Assembly (NCBI RefSeq): GCF_016863515.1 | Contig: NZ_BOPA01000014.1 | Coordinates: forward strand, 124,001 to 188,000 | Length of the DNA stretch: 64,000 bases | Direction: 5' to 3' | Origin: Micromonospora gifhornensis | GTDB taxonomy: Bacteria > Actinomycetota > Actinomycetes > Mycobacteriales > Micromonosporaceae | Part shown: piece by piece, positions 9,329 to 18,549 of the stretch | Layout: each line of letters starts with the position of its first letter | How positions within the stretch are numbered: position 1 is the stretch's first letter | Notes under the pieces: model-generated | What the model saw: the letters and a program-made list of their open reading frames with translations, nothing else | Told to the model about the DNA's origin: nothing | The model's database searches: none | Translations under genes and position numbers: made by a program

Positions 9329-10323
9329 CGCCGTCGGCCGGTGGTCGCGTCGAACCGGTGCAGCCGATCGGCGCGCAGCCGCACCTCGTCTCCGCCAGCC
9401 ACGCCGGGGCGAGGGCCGGTGCGCACGATCAGCCGGGTGCCGTCCGGGCAGCGGGTCGACAGGTTCGCCTCGCTGCCCAGCGACTCCACCGCCTCGACGG
9501 TGGCGGTGACCGGCCCGGCGTCGTCGAGGGCCAGATCCTCCGGCCGTACGCCGATGGTCAGGGTGGCGTCGCCGCCGAGCACTCCGCCGCCGGGTACCAG
9601 GTTCATCGGCGGGCTGCCGAGGAATCCGGCGACGAAGGTGTCGGCGGGCTCGTCGTACACCTGCTGGGGTGGGCCGACCTGGCGGATCTGCCCGTCGGCG
9701 AGCACCACCACCCGGTCGCCGAGGGTCATCGCCTCGTGCTGGTCGTGGGTGACGTGGATGGTGGTGGTGCGCAGTTCCCGGTGCAGGGCCAGCAGGTCGG
9801 TGCGGGTGGCGAAGCGCAGCGGACCGTCCAGGCTGGCCAGTGGCTCGTCGAGCAGGTAGACGCTCGGGTCGCGCAACAACGCCCGGGCCAGCGCCACCCG
9901 TTGACGCTGGCCGCCGGACATCTGGTCGGGGTAGCGGTCCAGCAGGTCGTCGATGCCGAGCCGCTGCGCGGCGACCCGGGCCCGCTGCTCCGCCTCGGCC
10001 CGGCGCACCTTGCGCACCCGCAGCCCGAAGGTGAGGTTGCCCAGCACGGTCAGGTGCGGAAAGAGCGCGTAGTCCTGGAAGACCATGGCCACCGCCCGCC
10101 GGGGCGGCGGGACCGTGGCGACGTCGACGTCGTCGACCAGGATCCGGCCGCTGTCGGGCCGGTCCAGGCCGGCGATCAGCCGCAGGATTGTCGACTTGCC
10201 GGACCCGGAGGGGCCGACCAGGGTGATCAACTCCCCGGCCGCCACCTCCAGGTCCACGCGATCGACGGCGGGTTTGCCGCCGTACGAGCGGGTCAGGGCC
10301 TCCAGTCGGATGACGCCTCTCAC
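9325..10323 (-). CDS. Sugar ABC transporter ATP-binding protein, MalK/UgpC type
   Basis: 332 residues from GTG 10323, which overlaps the stop of the binding-protein gene (GTGA); the longer open frame upstream lies inside that gene and is not coding. Walker A is GPSGSGKST, the Q-loop is FQDYALFP, the signature is MSGGQRQRVALARAL, Walker B is VYLLDEPLASLD and the switch His lies in HVTHDQHEA. A C-terminal TOBE-type regulatory domain (about 240-332) is present. It powers uptake through the two permeases in this operon. Confidence 0.93.
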   Translation of the reverse strand: MRGVIRLEALTRSYGGKPAVDRVDLEVAAGELITLVGPSGSGKSTILRLIAGLDRPDSGRILVDDVDVATVPPPRRAVAMVFQDYALFPHLTVLGNLTFGLRVRKVRRAEAEQRARVAAQRLGIDDLLDRYPDQMSGGQRQRVALARALLRDPSVYLLDEPLASLDGPLRFATRTDLLALHRELRTTTIHVTHDQHEAMTLGDRVVVLADGQIRQVGPPQQVYDEPADTFVAGFLGSPPMNLVPGGGVLGGDATLTIGVRPEDLALDDAGPVTATVEAVESLGSEANLSTRCPDGTRLIVRTGPRPGVAGGDEVRLRADRLHRFDATTGRRR

Positions 10324-11600
10324 TTGCCCACCGAGAACAGTGGACGGACCCGATCCTCCAGTTGGCGCAGCCCGTCCTCGCGGTCGATGCGGCCGTAGAA
10401 GACCTCGGCCAGCAGGCTGTTGCCCTCCTTCTCCACCCGCGACCAGCTGCCGGTACGGGGAGTGGCCCGCAGGTACGGCTCCGCGTCGAGGAACACCTGC
10501 GAGGACCGGGGCGCCTTGGTCGGGTCGAGGAAGGCGGGGGAGTTCGCCACCTCCAGCCGCGACGGCACCGTACGACCCGACTCGGCGAGGGTGCGCTGCC
10601 CGGCGTCGCCCATCGCGTACTCGATGAACCGCCACGCCGGACGGTGGTCGGCCAGGCCGGCGCTCATGCAGTACGCGTCGCTGTGCAGGATCGACGCCGG
10701 CTTCCCGCCCGGTGCCACCGGCAGCGGCGCGACGTCCCAGGTGAAGTCGGTGATGGTGCGCAGGGTGGGCACGGCGACCCGGCTGTTGAGGTACATGCCG
10801 AGCGTGCCGCGCAGGAACCGGGCCTCACTGGACTCGCTCTGTTCCTCGGCGTCCGGCGGCACCACGCCGTGGCGCGACTGCAGGTCGAGGAACCAGTCGA
10901 CGGCCGCCCGGGAGGACGGGTTGTCGGTGAGGGTCAGCCGGCTCGGCTTGTCCGAATCGTCGACCAGCTCACCACCGTTGGACCAGACGAACGGGGCGAG
11001 TCGGGGCAGCGACGGGTCGACACCGACGCCGTAGCGGCCGTCGCGGGTCAACGCCTTCGCCGCGGCGAGGAAGTCGTCCCAGGTCCAGCCCGCGGTCGGG
11101 GCGGGAATGCCGGCGGCGGTGAACAGGTCGACGTTGTAGTAGACGACAAGCGAGGACAGGTTCTGCGGCAGGCAGGTCAACTCCAGACCGTCGAACCGGA
11201 ACGCGTCCAGGGACCGCGGGCTGAAGTCGCTCTCCCGGATCGCCTCGCTGGAGTCCAGGTACGCCTGCACCGGCTCGATCGCCCCCTGCGCGGCGAACTG
11301 CCCGTAGCGGCGGTAGTTGAGCAGGAACACGTCCGGCGGCTGACCCCCGGCGAACGAGGTGGTCAACCGCGCCATCAGTTCGTCCTGGGTGGCCACGGGG
11401 GAGAGGGTGACCGGAATGTCGGGATGGGCGGTGGTGAAGCCGGCGACCAGGTCCCGGTAGCCGGCGATCTCCTCGGCGTCACCGAACAGCACGACGGTGA
11501 TGCCGCTGTCGTCCGTCGCCTTGTCACCGGACGAGCATCCGGTGCCGACCAGCAGCACCGTCAGCAGGGTGGCGCAGACGCGCCGCCAGAGGGAGGTCAT
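10320..11600 (-). CDS. Extracellular sugar-binding lipoprotein
   Basis: 426 residues from ATG 11600, preceded by AAAGGAAA. The N-terminus is a lipoprotein signal with lipobox LVGTGC near residue 20. The fold is the type 1 extracellular solute-binding family typical of oligosaccharide importers (for example FTTAHPDIPVTL, PPDVFLLNYRRYGQFA). It captures the substrate outside the membrane and delivers it to the permease pair; the substrate cannot be told from sequence. ATGA and GTGA overlaps join it to both neighbouring genes. Confidence 0.92.
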   Translation of the reverse strand: MTSLWRRVCATLLTVLLVGTGCSSGDKATDDSGITVVLFGDAEEIAGYRDLVAGFTTAHPDIPVTLSPVATQDELMARLTTSFAGGQPPDVFLLNYRRYGQFAAQGAIEPVQAYLDSSEAIRESDFSPRSLDAFRFDGLELTCLPQNLSSLVVYYNVDLFTAAGIPAPTAGWTWDDFLAAAKALTRDGRYGVGVDPSLPRLAPFVWSNGGELVDDSDKPSRLTLTDNPSSRAAVDWFLDLQSRHGVVPPDAEEQSESSEARFLRGTLGMYLNSRVAVPTLRTITDFTWDVAPLPVAPGGKPASILHSDAYCMSAGLADHRPAWRFIEYAMGDAGQRTLAESGRTVPSRLEVANSPAFLDPTKAPRSSQVFLDAEPYLRATPRTGSWSRVEKEGNSLLAEVFYGRIDREDGLRQLEDRVRPLFSVGK

Positions 11601-12493
11601 CGGTTTCCTTTCGAGCGAAGCGCCGCCAGTGGATCGTCGGCCAGCAGGATCCGCTGGGCGAGCAGAAACACAAGTACGCACGGCGCGGTGGCGATCACGC
11701 TGCCGGCCATCAGCAGCGGCCAGTCCGTCGGGTTGAGCAGCAGCAGGAACCGCAGCCCCAACGGCCAGGTGTAGCGGTCGCCGCTGGTCAGATAGAGCAG
11801 CGGGTCGATGAAGTTGGACCAGTGGAAGGTGAAGGCGAGCACCGCCACGGCCAGCGTCGCCGGTTTGACCTGCGGCATCGCCAACCGTCGCCAGATGGTC
11901 AGCCACCCGGCGCCCTCCAGCCGCGCGGCCTGCAACTGGCTGTCCGGGATGCCGCCGAAACTCCAGGCGTACAGCAGGATCAGGAACGGGCTGACGGCCA
12001 GTGCCGCCGGCGCCAGCAGCGGCAGGTACGTGTCGACCGCGCCGAAGAGCCGGAACACCTCGAACCGGGTGGCCCACACGGCGGTGACCGGCACCAGCAG
12101 CACGACCAGCAGCGCGAGCAGCGCCCGGCGGCGCGCGGTCCCGGACAGCAGCCGCAGCCCGAATCCGGTCAACGCGGCCACCAGCACGGTCAGCGGTACG
12201 GCCAGTGCCACCACCAGCGCCGAGTTGGCCAGGTACCGCGCCAGCGGCACCAGTTCCGGCAGCCGGGTGTACGCGGCGGTGGTGGGATCGGCCGGCCACA
12301 GTTCCAGGGTGCGCGGTGGTGGGGAACCGGCCGGTCGCAGCGAGCCGACCAGCATGAACCACAGTGGCGCGACGAAGATCGCCGCGAAGATGGCGGGCAC
12401 GACGAACCGCCCGAGCCATCGCCCGACCACCGCGCCACCCCCTGCTTTCCGGAACCCTCGGCCGAACCTAGGGATCGACCTGCCATCGGTCAT
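11597..12493 (-). CDS. Carbohydrate ABC transporter permease, MalG/UgpE type
   Basis: 298 residues with six predicted membrane segments and an EAA-type loop (LQAARLEGAGWLTIWRRLAM). It is the first transporter gene of the operon, 53 bases after the PucR regulator gene, and overlaps the binding-protein gene by 4 bases. An AGGTG precedes the ATG at 12493. Confidence 0.92.
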   Translation of the reverse strand: MTDGRSIPRFGRGFRKAGGGAVVGRWLGRFVVPAIFAAIFVAPLWFMLVGSLRPAGSPPPRTLELWPADPTTAAYTRLPELVPLARYLANSALVVALAVPLTVLVAALTGFGLRLLSGTARRRALLALLVVLLVPVTAVWATRFEVFRLFGAVDTYLPLLAPAALAVSPFLILLYAWSFGGIPDSQLQAARLEGAGWLTIWRRLAMPQVKPATLAVAVLAFTFHWSNFIDPLLYLTSGDRYTWPLGLRFLLLLNPTDWPLLMAGSVIATAPCVLVFLLAQRILLADDPLAALRSKGNR

Positions 12494-12546
12494 CGGTCAC
12501 CTGTCGAAGATCTCCGAGCCGGGTTACTACGTGTGTCGCAGATGGT

Positions 12547-13776
12547 CTACTCCTCGGGCCGATGCTGCCCGGTCAACCGGGCCAGCTTGAGCCCCAGATG
12601 CAGGCAGAGCCGCTCGTCGCCGTCCTTGAGGTCGGTGTCGGCGAGTTCCTCGATCCGTTGCAGTCGGTAGTAGAGGGTGGTGCGGTGCAGCCGCAGCCGG
12701 GCGGCGGTGGCGTGCGCGTTGCCGGCCTGGTCCAGGTATCGCTCCAGTGTGGTCAGCAGGACCTCACTGCCCGGGGTGGCCAGCAGCCGGGCCAGCCCGG
12801 GATGCACGTCGGCCACCGTGAGCTGCTGGTCGCCGAGTCGGGCCAGCGCCCGGTAGCTACCCAGACCGGACCAGAAGACGACCTGGCCCAGCGCCGGCAG
12901 TTGCGCACCGACCCGTGCCGCGTGCAGGGCCTCGACGTACGACTCGGCGGCGTCGGCCAACCGCGCTCGCGTCTGACCGACGCCGACCACGGTACGTTCC
13001 ACCGAGCCGAGCGCGCGGGTGACGTGTTGCAGGTCCTCGTCGAGTTGCCGGGCGGCGACCTCGGGAGCGGGTCGTCCGGCGACCGGCTCGGCCGGTAGCA
13101 GCAGCACGCCGTGGTCGTGGCGGATCAGATGCAGGGCCTCCCTGATGCCGGCCCGTCGGCGCGCGGCCACCAGCGCCTGTTCCAGCGCGATGCGGGCCAG
13201 CTCGTCCGGCTGCCGCTGCGCGGGGGCGACCAGCCGGGCCACAAGCGCCGTCCGGGGCCCGTCGGCGGCGATCATCCCCGCCTCCAGCAGGGCGCGGGCC
13301 GCCTGGTCGCGGGTCTCCGGGCTGTCGGCGAGCAGCGTACGGGCCGCCTCGGTCTCCCGTTGCGCAGCCAGTTCGCCGAGCAGGTTCTCCCGGTACAGGG
13401 CCAGGGAGAGTTCCTTGAGCAGCCCGGTGGCGGTCAGGTCCACGTCGGTCATGGTGCCGTCGGGGTCGATGAACCAGACGTAGCCGAGCAGCAGTTCGTG
13501 GTGCCGCACCGGCACGCACAGGCGGGGCAGCATGCCCAGATCCGGTCGGGCCGGAGTACGTACCGGCCCGCGTGCGTCGGAAAGGCCGAGGTCGCGTACC
13601 CAGGCGACGACCTCGGGGCTGCTCTGCCGGCGCAGGATCGAGGCCCGGCGGACCTCGTCGGTAAGCCCGTTCTGCTCGCTGTACACGACGACCCGTTGCC
13701 GACGGTCCTCGATCAGTGCGGGACGTCCGGCGTGGGCGGCGACGGCGTCGACGATGCGTTGCAGTTCGCCCCGCAC
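12547..13776 (-). CDS. PucR-family transcriptional regulator
   Basis: 409 residues from GTG 13776, which is preceded by GAGGAGG at a short spacing; a GTG five codons upstream (13791) is the alternative. The C-terminal about 60 residues hold the PucR HTH (YLDQAGNAHATAARLRLHRT then YYRLQRIEEL). The N-terminal 150 residues look like a GAF-type sensor and the middle like the CdaR GGDEF-like domain. Such proteins activate adjacent catabolic or transport genes in response to a small ligand. Being 53 bases upstream of the sugar ABC operon on the same strand, it probably controls that operon. Confidence 0.88.
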   Translation of the reverse strand: MRGELQRIVDAVAAHAGRPALIEDRRQRVVVYSEQNGLTDEVRRASILRRQSSPEVVAWVRDLGLSDARGPVRTPARPDLGMLPRLCVPVRHHELLLGYVWFIDPDGTMTDVDLTATGLLKELSLALYRENLLGELAAQRETEAARTLLADSPETRDQAARALLEAGMIAADGPRTALVARLVAPAQRQPDELARIALEQALVAARRRAGIREALHLIRHDHGVLLLPAEPVAGRPAPEVAARQLDEDLQHVTRALGSVERTVVGVGQTRARLADAAESYVEALHAARVGAQLPALGQVVFWSGLGSYRALARLGDQQLTVADVHPGLARLLATPGSEVLLTTLERYLDQAGNAHATAARLRLHRTTLYYRLQRIEELADTDLKDGDERLCLHLGLKLARLTGQHRPEE

Positions 13777-13942
13777 CAGCCCTCCTCTCACGTTGTGGAT
13801 CTCTGGCGGGCGGTAGAACCGCCCCGCGCACCGCCGCCATGATCAGATTCCTGTCTACACCCGGGATAGGCGTACGACCAGGCTGGTTCGTTACAGTCAT
13901 GCGGATCGTTCTCGCGTTGGCTGTCACATAAACTTGCCCGTG

Positions 13943-14374
13943 ATGAGCCGACCACCGAGCCGGGCTCCCGGTGACCTTCGGGTTCACCTGCGCCGCGCAC
14001 GCGACCACATGGACCGCCACTACACCGAGGCGCTGGACCTCGCCGCCGTCGCGGCCGTCGCCGGCATCAGCAAATATCACTTTCATCGATTGTTCACCAT
14101 CACGTACGGGCTCTCGCCGGCCGCGTACCTGTCGCAACGGCGCATCGAGCGGGCCCAGGACCTGTTGCGGGCCACCAACCTCACCGTGACCGAGGTTTGC
14201 TACGCGGTCGGCTTCGCCAGCCTCGGCTCGTTCAGCAGCCGGTTCCGGGAACTCGTCGGCGAGTCACCCCGCGAGTTCCAGCGTCGTTGGGCGCAGGCCG
14301 GCACCCCGCACATCCCGGGCTGTTTCGTGTTCATGTGGGGGTTCGCGGAGCGACGCGGCGACGCCGCAAGCTAG
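13943..14374 (+). CDS. AraC-family transcriptional regulator, DNA-binding domain only
   Basis: 143 residues from ATG 13943 (TTG 13934 and GTG 13940 are alternatives). Nearly the whole protein is the two-HTH AraC domain: first helix pair LDLAAVAAVAGISKYHFHRL, second VTEVCYAVGFASLGSFSSRF, then GESPREFQRRW. There is no ligand-sensing domain. It is divergent from the PucR gene and followed 41 bases later by a VOC gene, a common actinobacterial AraC-glyoxalase pairing that suggests control of that gene. Confidence 0.9.
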   Translation: MSRPPSRAPGDLRVHLRRARDHMDRHYTEALDLAAVAAVAGISKYHFHRLFTITYGLSPAAYLSQRRIERAQDLLRATNLTVTEVCYAVGFASLGSFSSRFRELVGESPREFQRRWAQAGTPHIPGCFVFMWGFAERRGDAAS

Positions 14375-14415
14375 GAGAAGCCGCCCCGGCGCCGACGGGG
14401 CCTAGCCTGGCTCCC

Positions 14416-14847
14416 ATGATTACGAACGTCTCGCTGACCACCGTTTTCGTCAAGGACATCGACGCCGCCAAGGCGTTCTACATCGACGTGCTCGGCTTCG
14501 TCGAACGCACCGACATCACCATCGGCGACGGCTCCTACCGCTGGTGCACCGTCGGCCATCCCGGCCAACCGGAGTTGGAGGTGCACCTGCAACTTCCCGG
14601 GCCGCCGCTGTCGCCGGAAGTCGCCGAGATGTTCGCCCGGGCGCGCGACGAGGGCAGCTTGTTCGCCCTGGGCCTGGCCGTCGACGACTGCCGCAAGACC
14701 TACGACGACCTGCGGGCCAAGGGCGTGGAGTTCCTTCAGGAACCGGCGGACCGCCCGTACGGGGTGGAGGCCGTGGCCCGCGACAACTCCGGCAACTGGC
14801 TGGTCCTTGTCGAGCACAAGGATTTCAACCCGGCCGACTTCGACTGA
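14416..14847 (+). CDS. VOC / glyoxalase-fold protein
   Basis: 143 residues. Two beta-alpha-beta-beta-beta repeats are visible (FVKDIDAAKAFYIDVLGF and LAVDDCRKTYDDLRAKGVEF, ending DNSGNWLVLVEH). Members bind a metal and act as glyoxalases, dioxygenases or antibiotic-binding proteins; the substrate is not predictable. It is cotranscribed with the AraC gene. Confidence 0.9.
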   Translation: MITNVSLTTVFVKDIDAAKAFYIDVLGFVERTDITIGDGSYRWCTVGHPGQPELEVHLQLPGPPLSPEVAEMFARARDEGSLFALGLAVDDCRKTYDDLRAKGVEFLQEPADRPYGVEAVARDNSGNWLVLVEHKDFNPADFD

Positions 14848-14875
14848 TCGGCGCGCGTCGCGGTCCGCCTCGCTG

Positions 14876-14907
14876 CCCCGCCCGGCGATCCGTCCCGTCG
14901 GGCGGGG
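14876..14907 (+). terminator. Probable terminator after the VOC gene
   Basis: A 9-base-pair GC stem (14876-14884 with 14899-14907) with a 14-base loop follows the AraC/VOC pair by 29 bases. There is no U-tract. Confidence 0.4.
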
Positions 14908-14977
14908 TGGGCCGCCACCGGTCAGGACGGCACGCGCGCGGATGCCGAGCGCGGTCGGCCTCAATACGCTGTCCGAC

Positions 14978-15715
14978 ATGCGGGTGTTCGACATGATCGT
15001 CGACGAGCGGCACCGAGCAGCCGACCTCCTGGACGGGCTGACAGCCGAACAACTCCGCCGGCCGAGCCTGTGTGCGGGCTGGACGGTGCACGACGTCGCC
15101 GCTCACCTCACCACCTACCTGCGCTTCGGCCAGTTGAAGATCTACGCCGCGATCGTCACCACCGGCGCCGATTTCGACAGGTTCAACCTCCGGCTGACCC
15201 GCCGCGCCGCCCGCCTACCGATCGAGGAGATCGTGGCGACGCTGCGGCGGCACGCCGGCTCCCGCACCACCATCCCGCGCTCCGGCTACGACCCGGTCCT
15301 GACCGACGTGCTGCTGCACGACCTGGACATGCGGGTTCCCCTGAACATCGCCCGCGACATCCCGGAGGAACGGCTCCGGGTGGCGTTCCGACACCTGACC
15401 GACCAGCCGTCGCCCGGGTACACGATGGGCGACCGGCTGCACGGTCTGCGACTGGAGGCGACCGACACCGGATGGACGCACGGCAGCGGCCCGGTGGTAC
15501 GCGGTCGCGCCGAAGCCCTGTTGCTCGGCATCGGCGGCCGGCCGTGGGCCTTCGACCAGTTGACGGGCGACGGGCTGGCGCTGCTGCGCACACGGGTGCA
15601 GGACCGAACCCGACCGGGGACGATCCGTCGCCTGATGGCACCACTGCGGGTGCTCGCCAGCCCGCCACCACGAGACCGACGCTCCCGCGACGCCGGCGTG
15701 CCCAAAGCGCGGTGA
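14978..15715 (+). CDS. Mycothiol-dependent maleylpyruvate isomerase-family (DinB-fold) protein
   Basis: 245 residues from ATG 14978; a TACGCT at about -10 suggests a leaderless transcript. The N-terminal four-helix DinB fold has the typical CAGWTVHDVAAHL, with a metal-binding His, and HDLDMRVPL contributes another. Relatives use mycothiol as a thiol cofactor for isomerisation or detoxification. Short promoter spacing and a hairpin upstream indicate an independent unit. Confidence 0.8.
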   Translation: MRVFDMIVDERHRAADLLDGLTAEQLRRPSLCAGWTVHDVAAHLTTYLRFGQLKIYAAIVTTGADFDRFNLRLTRRAARLPIEEIVATLRRHAGSRTTIPRSGYDPVLTDVLLHDLDMRVPLNIARDIPEERLRVAFRHLTDQPSPGYTMGDRLHGLRLEATDTGWTHGSGPVVRGRAEALLLGIGGRPWAFDQLTGDGLALLRTRVQDRTRPGTIRRLMAPLRVLASPPPRDRRSRDAGVPKAR

Positions 15716-15752
15716 GCAGCGCCGTCGACTGACCTGAGCGGACAGTGGAAGC

Positions 15753-16301
15753 TCAGACGGTGTTGCGGTAGCCGACGCTGATGACCCGGCGGGCCGTCTC
15801 TTCGTAGAACTTCGGATCACTCGGGGCGAAGGTGCCGAGACCGTCGACGTACCGGTTGACCATGCAGAAGGCCGCCGCGATCAGGACGGTGTCGTGGATC
15901 TCCTCGTCGGTGGCGCCCTCGGTGCGGGCCGCCTCGACCAGTTCGGTGGTGACGTCGCGTCCGCTGCGCTGCACCGCCCCGGCGATGTGCAGCAGGGCGC
16001 GCAGCTTGGCGGAGATCGGTGCCGTGGCCGGGTCGGCGCGTACCTGGTCGACCAGGGGCATGCCCTCGTCGAGCAGTGCGGCGGCGAACGCCGAGTGCGC
16101 CGAGCAGCAGTAGGTGCACTCGTTGAGGCCCGAGACGTACGCGGCGATCAACTCGCGGTCGGCCGTCGGCAGGCTGAGTGGCCCACGCAGCAGGGTCTCC
16201 GCCAGTTCCAGCATCGGCTTGCCGGTGACCGGGCGGTACTTCATCGGCCCCCGTACCCCGGGAAACTCTGTCTCGTCCACGCCCAGGTCGATGTGTGCCA
16301 T
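15753..16301 (-). CDS. AhpD-like peroxidase-related protein (copy 1)
   Basis: 182 residues. The carboxymuconolactone decarboxylase/AhpD fold shows the redox motif ECTYCCSAH (CxxC plus His) near residues 60-68, as in alkylhydroperoxidases. It is very similar to the neighbour at 16345-16899 (same N-terminus AHIDLGV, same CTYCCSAHSA), so the two arose by tandem duplication. Both follow an antiporter gene on the same strand. Confidence 0.9.
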   Translation of the reverse strand: MAHIDLGVDETEFPGVRGPMKYRPVTGKPMLELAETLLRGPLSLPTADRELIAAYVSGLNECTYCCSAHSAFAAALLDEGMPLVDQVRADPATAPISAKLRALLHIAGAVQRSGRDVTTELVEAARTEGATDEEIHDTVLIAAAFCMVNRYVDGLGTFAPSDPKFYEETARRVISVGYRNTV

Positions 16302-16344
16302 GACGTCATGCCCTCATTCGGTCGAGTTGACAGCCCGGTACGGC

Positions 16345-16899
16345 TCAGCGGTCCAGCACTGGTAGGTAGCCGTGGGTGGCGATCCGTTCGGACGCCTGCG
16401 CGTACCACCCTGGGTCGGCCGCCGGTACGGTGCCGAGTCCGTCGACGTACCTGTTGAACATGCAGAAGGCCGCCGCGATCAGGACCGTGTCGTGGATCTC
16501 GAGGTCGGTGGCGCCTTCCGTGCGCGCGGCCTCGACCAGGTCGGCGGTGACCTCGCGTCCGCTGACCTGAACGGCGGCGGCGATACGCAGCAGCGCACGC
16601 AGCTTCGCGGAGATCGGAGCGCGGTCCGGGTCGGCGTGCACCTGGTCGACCAGGGACATGCCCTCGTCGAGTTGTGCCGCCGCGTAAGCCGAGTGCGCCG
16701 AGCAGCAGTAGGTGCACTCGTTGCGGCCGGAGACGTACGCGGCGATCAGTTCCCGTTCCCCCGCGGTGAGGGAGTGTGGTCCGCGCAGCAGCACCTCGAC
16801 CAGGTCGAGCAACGGTCGGCCGGTCTCGGGTCGGAAGCGCAACGGCCCACGGACGCCGGGGAACTCGGACTCCTGCACCCCTAGATCGATGTGTGCGAT
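16345..16899 (-). CDS. AhpD-like peroxidase-related protein (copy 2), possible ATC start
   Basis: 184 residues if translation begins at ATC 16899, or 177 from GTG 16878. The redox motif ECTYCCSAHSA is intact. The sister gene starts ATG-GCA-CAC-ATC; here the aligned codon is ATC followed by the same GCA-CAC-ATC, and AAGGAG sits nine bases upstream of it, while the GTG has no site at proper distance. In-frame upstream codons reach the TAA of the antiporter gene without ATG, GTG or TTG. Homology of the eight residues before the GTG (AHIDLGV) supports the ATC start. If wrong, the GTG form simply lacks these residues. Confidence 0.85.
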   Translation of the reverse strand: MAHIDLGVQESEFPGVRGPLRFRPETGRPLLDLVEVLLRGPHSLTAGERELIAAYVSGRNECTYCCSAHSAYAAAQLDEGMSLVDQVHADPDRAPISAKLRALLRIAAAVQVSGREVTADLVEAARTEGATDLEIHDTVLIAAAFCMFNRYVDGLGTVPAADPGWYAQASERIATHGYLPVLDR

Positions 16900-16938
16900 G
16901 GTGTCACGCTCCTTGACGTCGAAGATGATCCATAGAAT

Positions 16939-18243
16939 TTAGTGAATTGCCTTCGTTCCCTCAAGGGGCTGGCTGTCCTCTGTCGGAATCCCTCCACTGC
17001 GGACCTTGCGGTGCTGGCGGCGGTCGACCAGCCGCAGCGACCAGCCCGTCATGGCGGTGGTGACCAGGGCCATCACGACGAGCGCGAGGTACAGCTGCCC
17101 GGTCACGATGCCGGCGGCGTGTCCGGCTTGCAGCAGCGCGATCTCGGTGAGGCCGCGGGCGTTGAGCAGCACCCCGATCCGCTGCGCGGTGTGTGGCGTC
17201 TCGCCGGCCAGGCGGGCGCCGACGTAGCTGCCGACGGTCTTGCCGATCACGGCGAGAGCGGTCGCCACGGTGATCGCCAACCACGGTACGGCCGTGGCCC
17301 CGGTGGACCAGACGGTGAGGCCGGTGGCGACGAAGAACGCCGGCAGCAGCGCGGTGCCGAGACGGTTGATCCGGGTGACAGCGGCCGCCGCCCAGGATTG
17401 CTTCGCCGGCAGGCACAGCCCGACGAGGAAGGCACCGGAGATCGCGGTCAGTCCGCCGGACTCGGTGGCGTGTGCGGCGACCAGGGCGACCACGGCGATC
17501 ACCGCGGCGACGGGGTAGGGGTGTCGGACGAGCGCCGAAGGCACGGTACGGGCGGCGAGCAGACGGCGGAGCAGGAGCGAGGCGCCGAGCCCGCCGACGA
17601 GCACCAGGATGGCGGTCAGCGCCGCATGGGTGCCGGTGCCGGCGAGGCCGACTGCCGTTCCGAGCAGCAGCCAGGCGATCGCGTCGACGACCACTGCGGA
17701 GGACAGGGACAGTCTGGCGGCGCGGGTGCCGCTCAGGCGGTGGTCGGCGATGATGCGGGCGAGGACGGGCACCGCCGAGACGGTGAGCGCGATGGTGATG
17801 AAGATGAGGAACGCCGGTCGGGGAGCGCTGCCGCGCAGGTCCGGGTCGTTCTGCCAGAGCAGCCACCCGGCCAGTGCGGCGCCGGCCGCCAGCGACGGGA
17901 ACAGCGTCCCGGCCGTCACCCAGGCGATCACCCGACCCCGCAGGGACACTGTGGAGGCGGTGAGTTCGGTGGCGGTGGCGACGAGGAAGAGGACGAGGCC
18001 GACGTGACCGCAGAGGTACAGGACGGTCAGGACGTCGGCGGGAAGTAGGGCCTGGCGGGCGTCTTCGCCGCCGAGCGTCAGGATGAGTGGGCCTGCGAGC
18101 AGTCCCAGCGTGATCTCTCCGACCACCCCCGGTTGGCCGACGAACCGGGCGAGCCGGCGGAAGAGGTGGGCGGCGGTGAGGACGATGGTGAGCGCAGCGA
18201 CGCTGTGCAGCCCGCTGATCGTGTAGCTGACCGCGCCGTTCAC
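16939..18243 (-). CDS. Cation/proton antiporter, CPA2/KefB-like
   Basis: 434 residues from GTG 18243. About 11-12 membrane segments are seen; the family pattern appears as QPGVVGEITLGLLAGP in the N-terminal quarter and NARGLTEIALL near the end. It exchanges Na+ or K+ for H+. The upstream in-frame GTG (18327) would add 28 polar residues not typical of the family and would run through a hairpin (18299-18328), so the shorter start is preferred with moderate certainty. It lies between the housekeeping genes and the peptide cluster, so it may belong to either. Confidence 0.88.
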   Translation of the reverse strand: MNGAVSYTISGLHSVAALTIVLTAAHLFRRLARFVGQPGVVGEITLGLLAGPLILTLGGEDARQALLPADVLTVLYLCGHVGLVLFLVATATELTASTVSLRGRVIAWVTAGTLFPSLAAGAALAGWLLWQNDPDLRGSAPRPAFLIFITIALTVSAVPVLARIIADHRLSGTRAARLSLSSAVVVDAIAWLLLGTAVGLAGTGTHAALTAILVLVGGLGASLLLRRLLAARTVPSALVRHPYPVAAVIAVVALVAAHATESGGLTAISGAFLVGLCLPAKQSWAAAAVTRINRLGTALLPAFFVATGLTVWSTGATAVPWLAITVATALAVIGKTVGSYVGARLAGETPHTAQRIGVLLNARGLTEIALLQAGHAAGIVTGQLYLALVVMALVTTAMTGWSLRLVDRRQHRKVRSGGIPTEDSQPLEGTKAIH

Positions 18244-18298
18244 AACTGTGACATCTGCGGGGCGGTCGGACCCGACGGGCGGGTGCCGCTCCGGGGCT

Positions 18299-18328
18299 CG
18301 TGCGGGCCGTTGGAACACGGCCCGCACG
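18299..18328. terminator. Strong hairpin in the antiporter-NRPS gap
   Basis: A perfect 12-base-pair stem (18299-18310 with 18317-18328) with a 6-base TGGAAC loop. It could stop transcripts entering from the left, form a 5-prime leader structure for the antiporter mRNA, or be a protein site. It has no U-tract. Confidence 0.35.
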
Positions 18329-18549
18329 GCACCGGATGGGTGGGTTTACCAGGGCCAGTCGATGAGGTGAGGGGTAAGCACCGGACAACCTCCCAACCGT
18401 GTGTTGGCGATCCACTACCTGATGCATCGTTACTGATCGCCGTAACTCTTGTAAATATGAACCGGGTGGGATTCTCGTCAAACCTTGTCCTGTGGGGGGT
18501 GCGCGTCCCGGATGGAGGGTCGAGGGGGATTCGTTGACGCTGCATGCAG
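18329..18549. other. Non-coding part of the divergent gap
   Basis: No convincing gene. A short dyad GTTAC-N8-GTAAC (18429-18433 with 18442-18446) may be an operator for the antiporter transcript, and a relatively AT-rich stretch runs from about 18425 to 18475. Confidence 0.3.

Noticed and set aside
10324-10635. N-terminal extension of the sugar ATPase
   Set aside because: It lies within the binding-protein gene in another frame; the GTGA overlap at 10323 marks the true start.
15734-15756. CTGAGC/GCTCAG hairpin between the DinB-fold and AhpD genes as a terminator
   Set aside because: Only six base pairs and it overlaps the stop codon of the AhpD gene; too weak to support.
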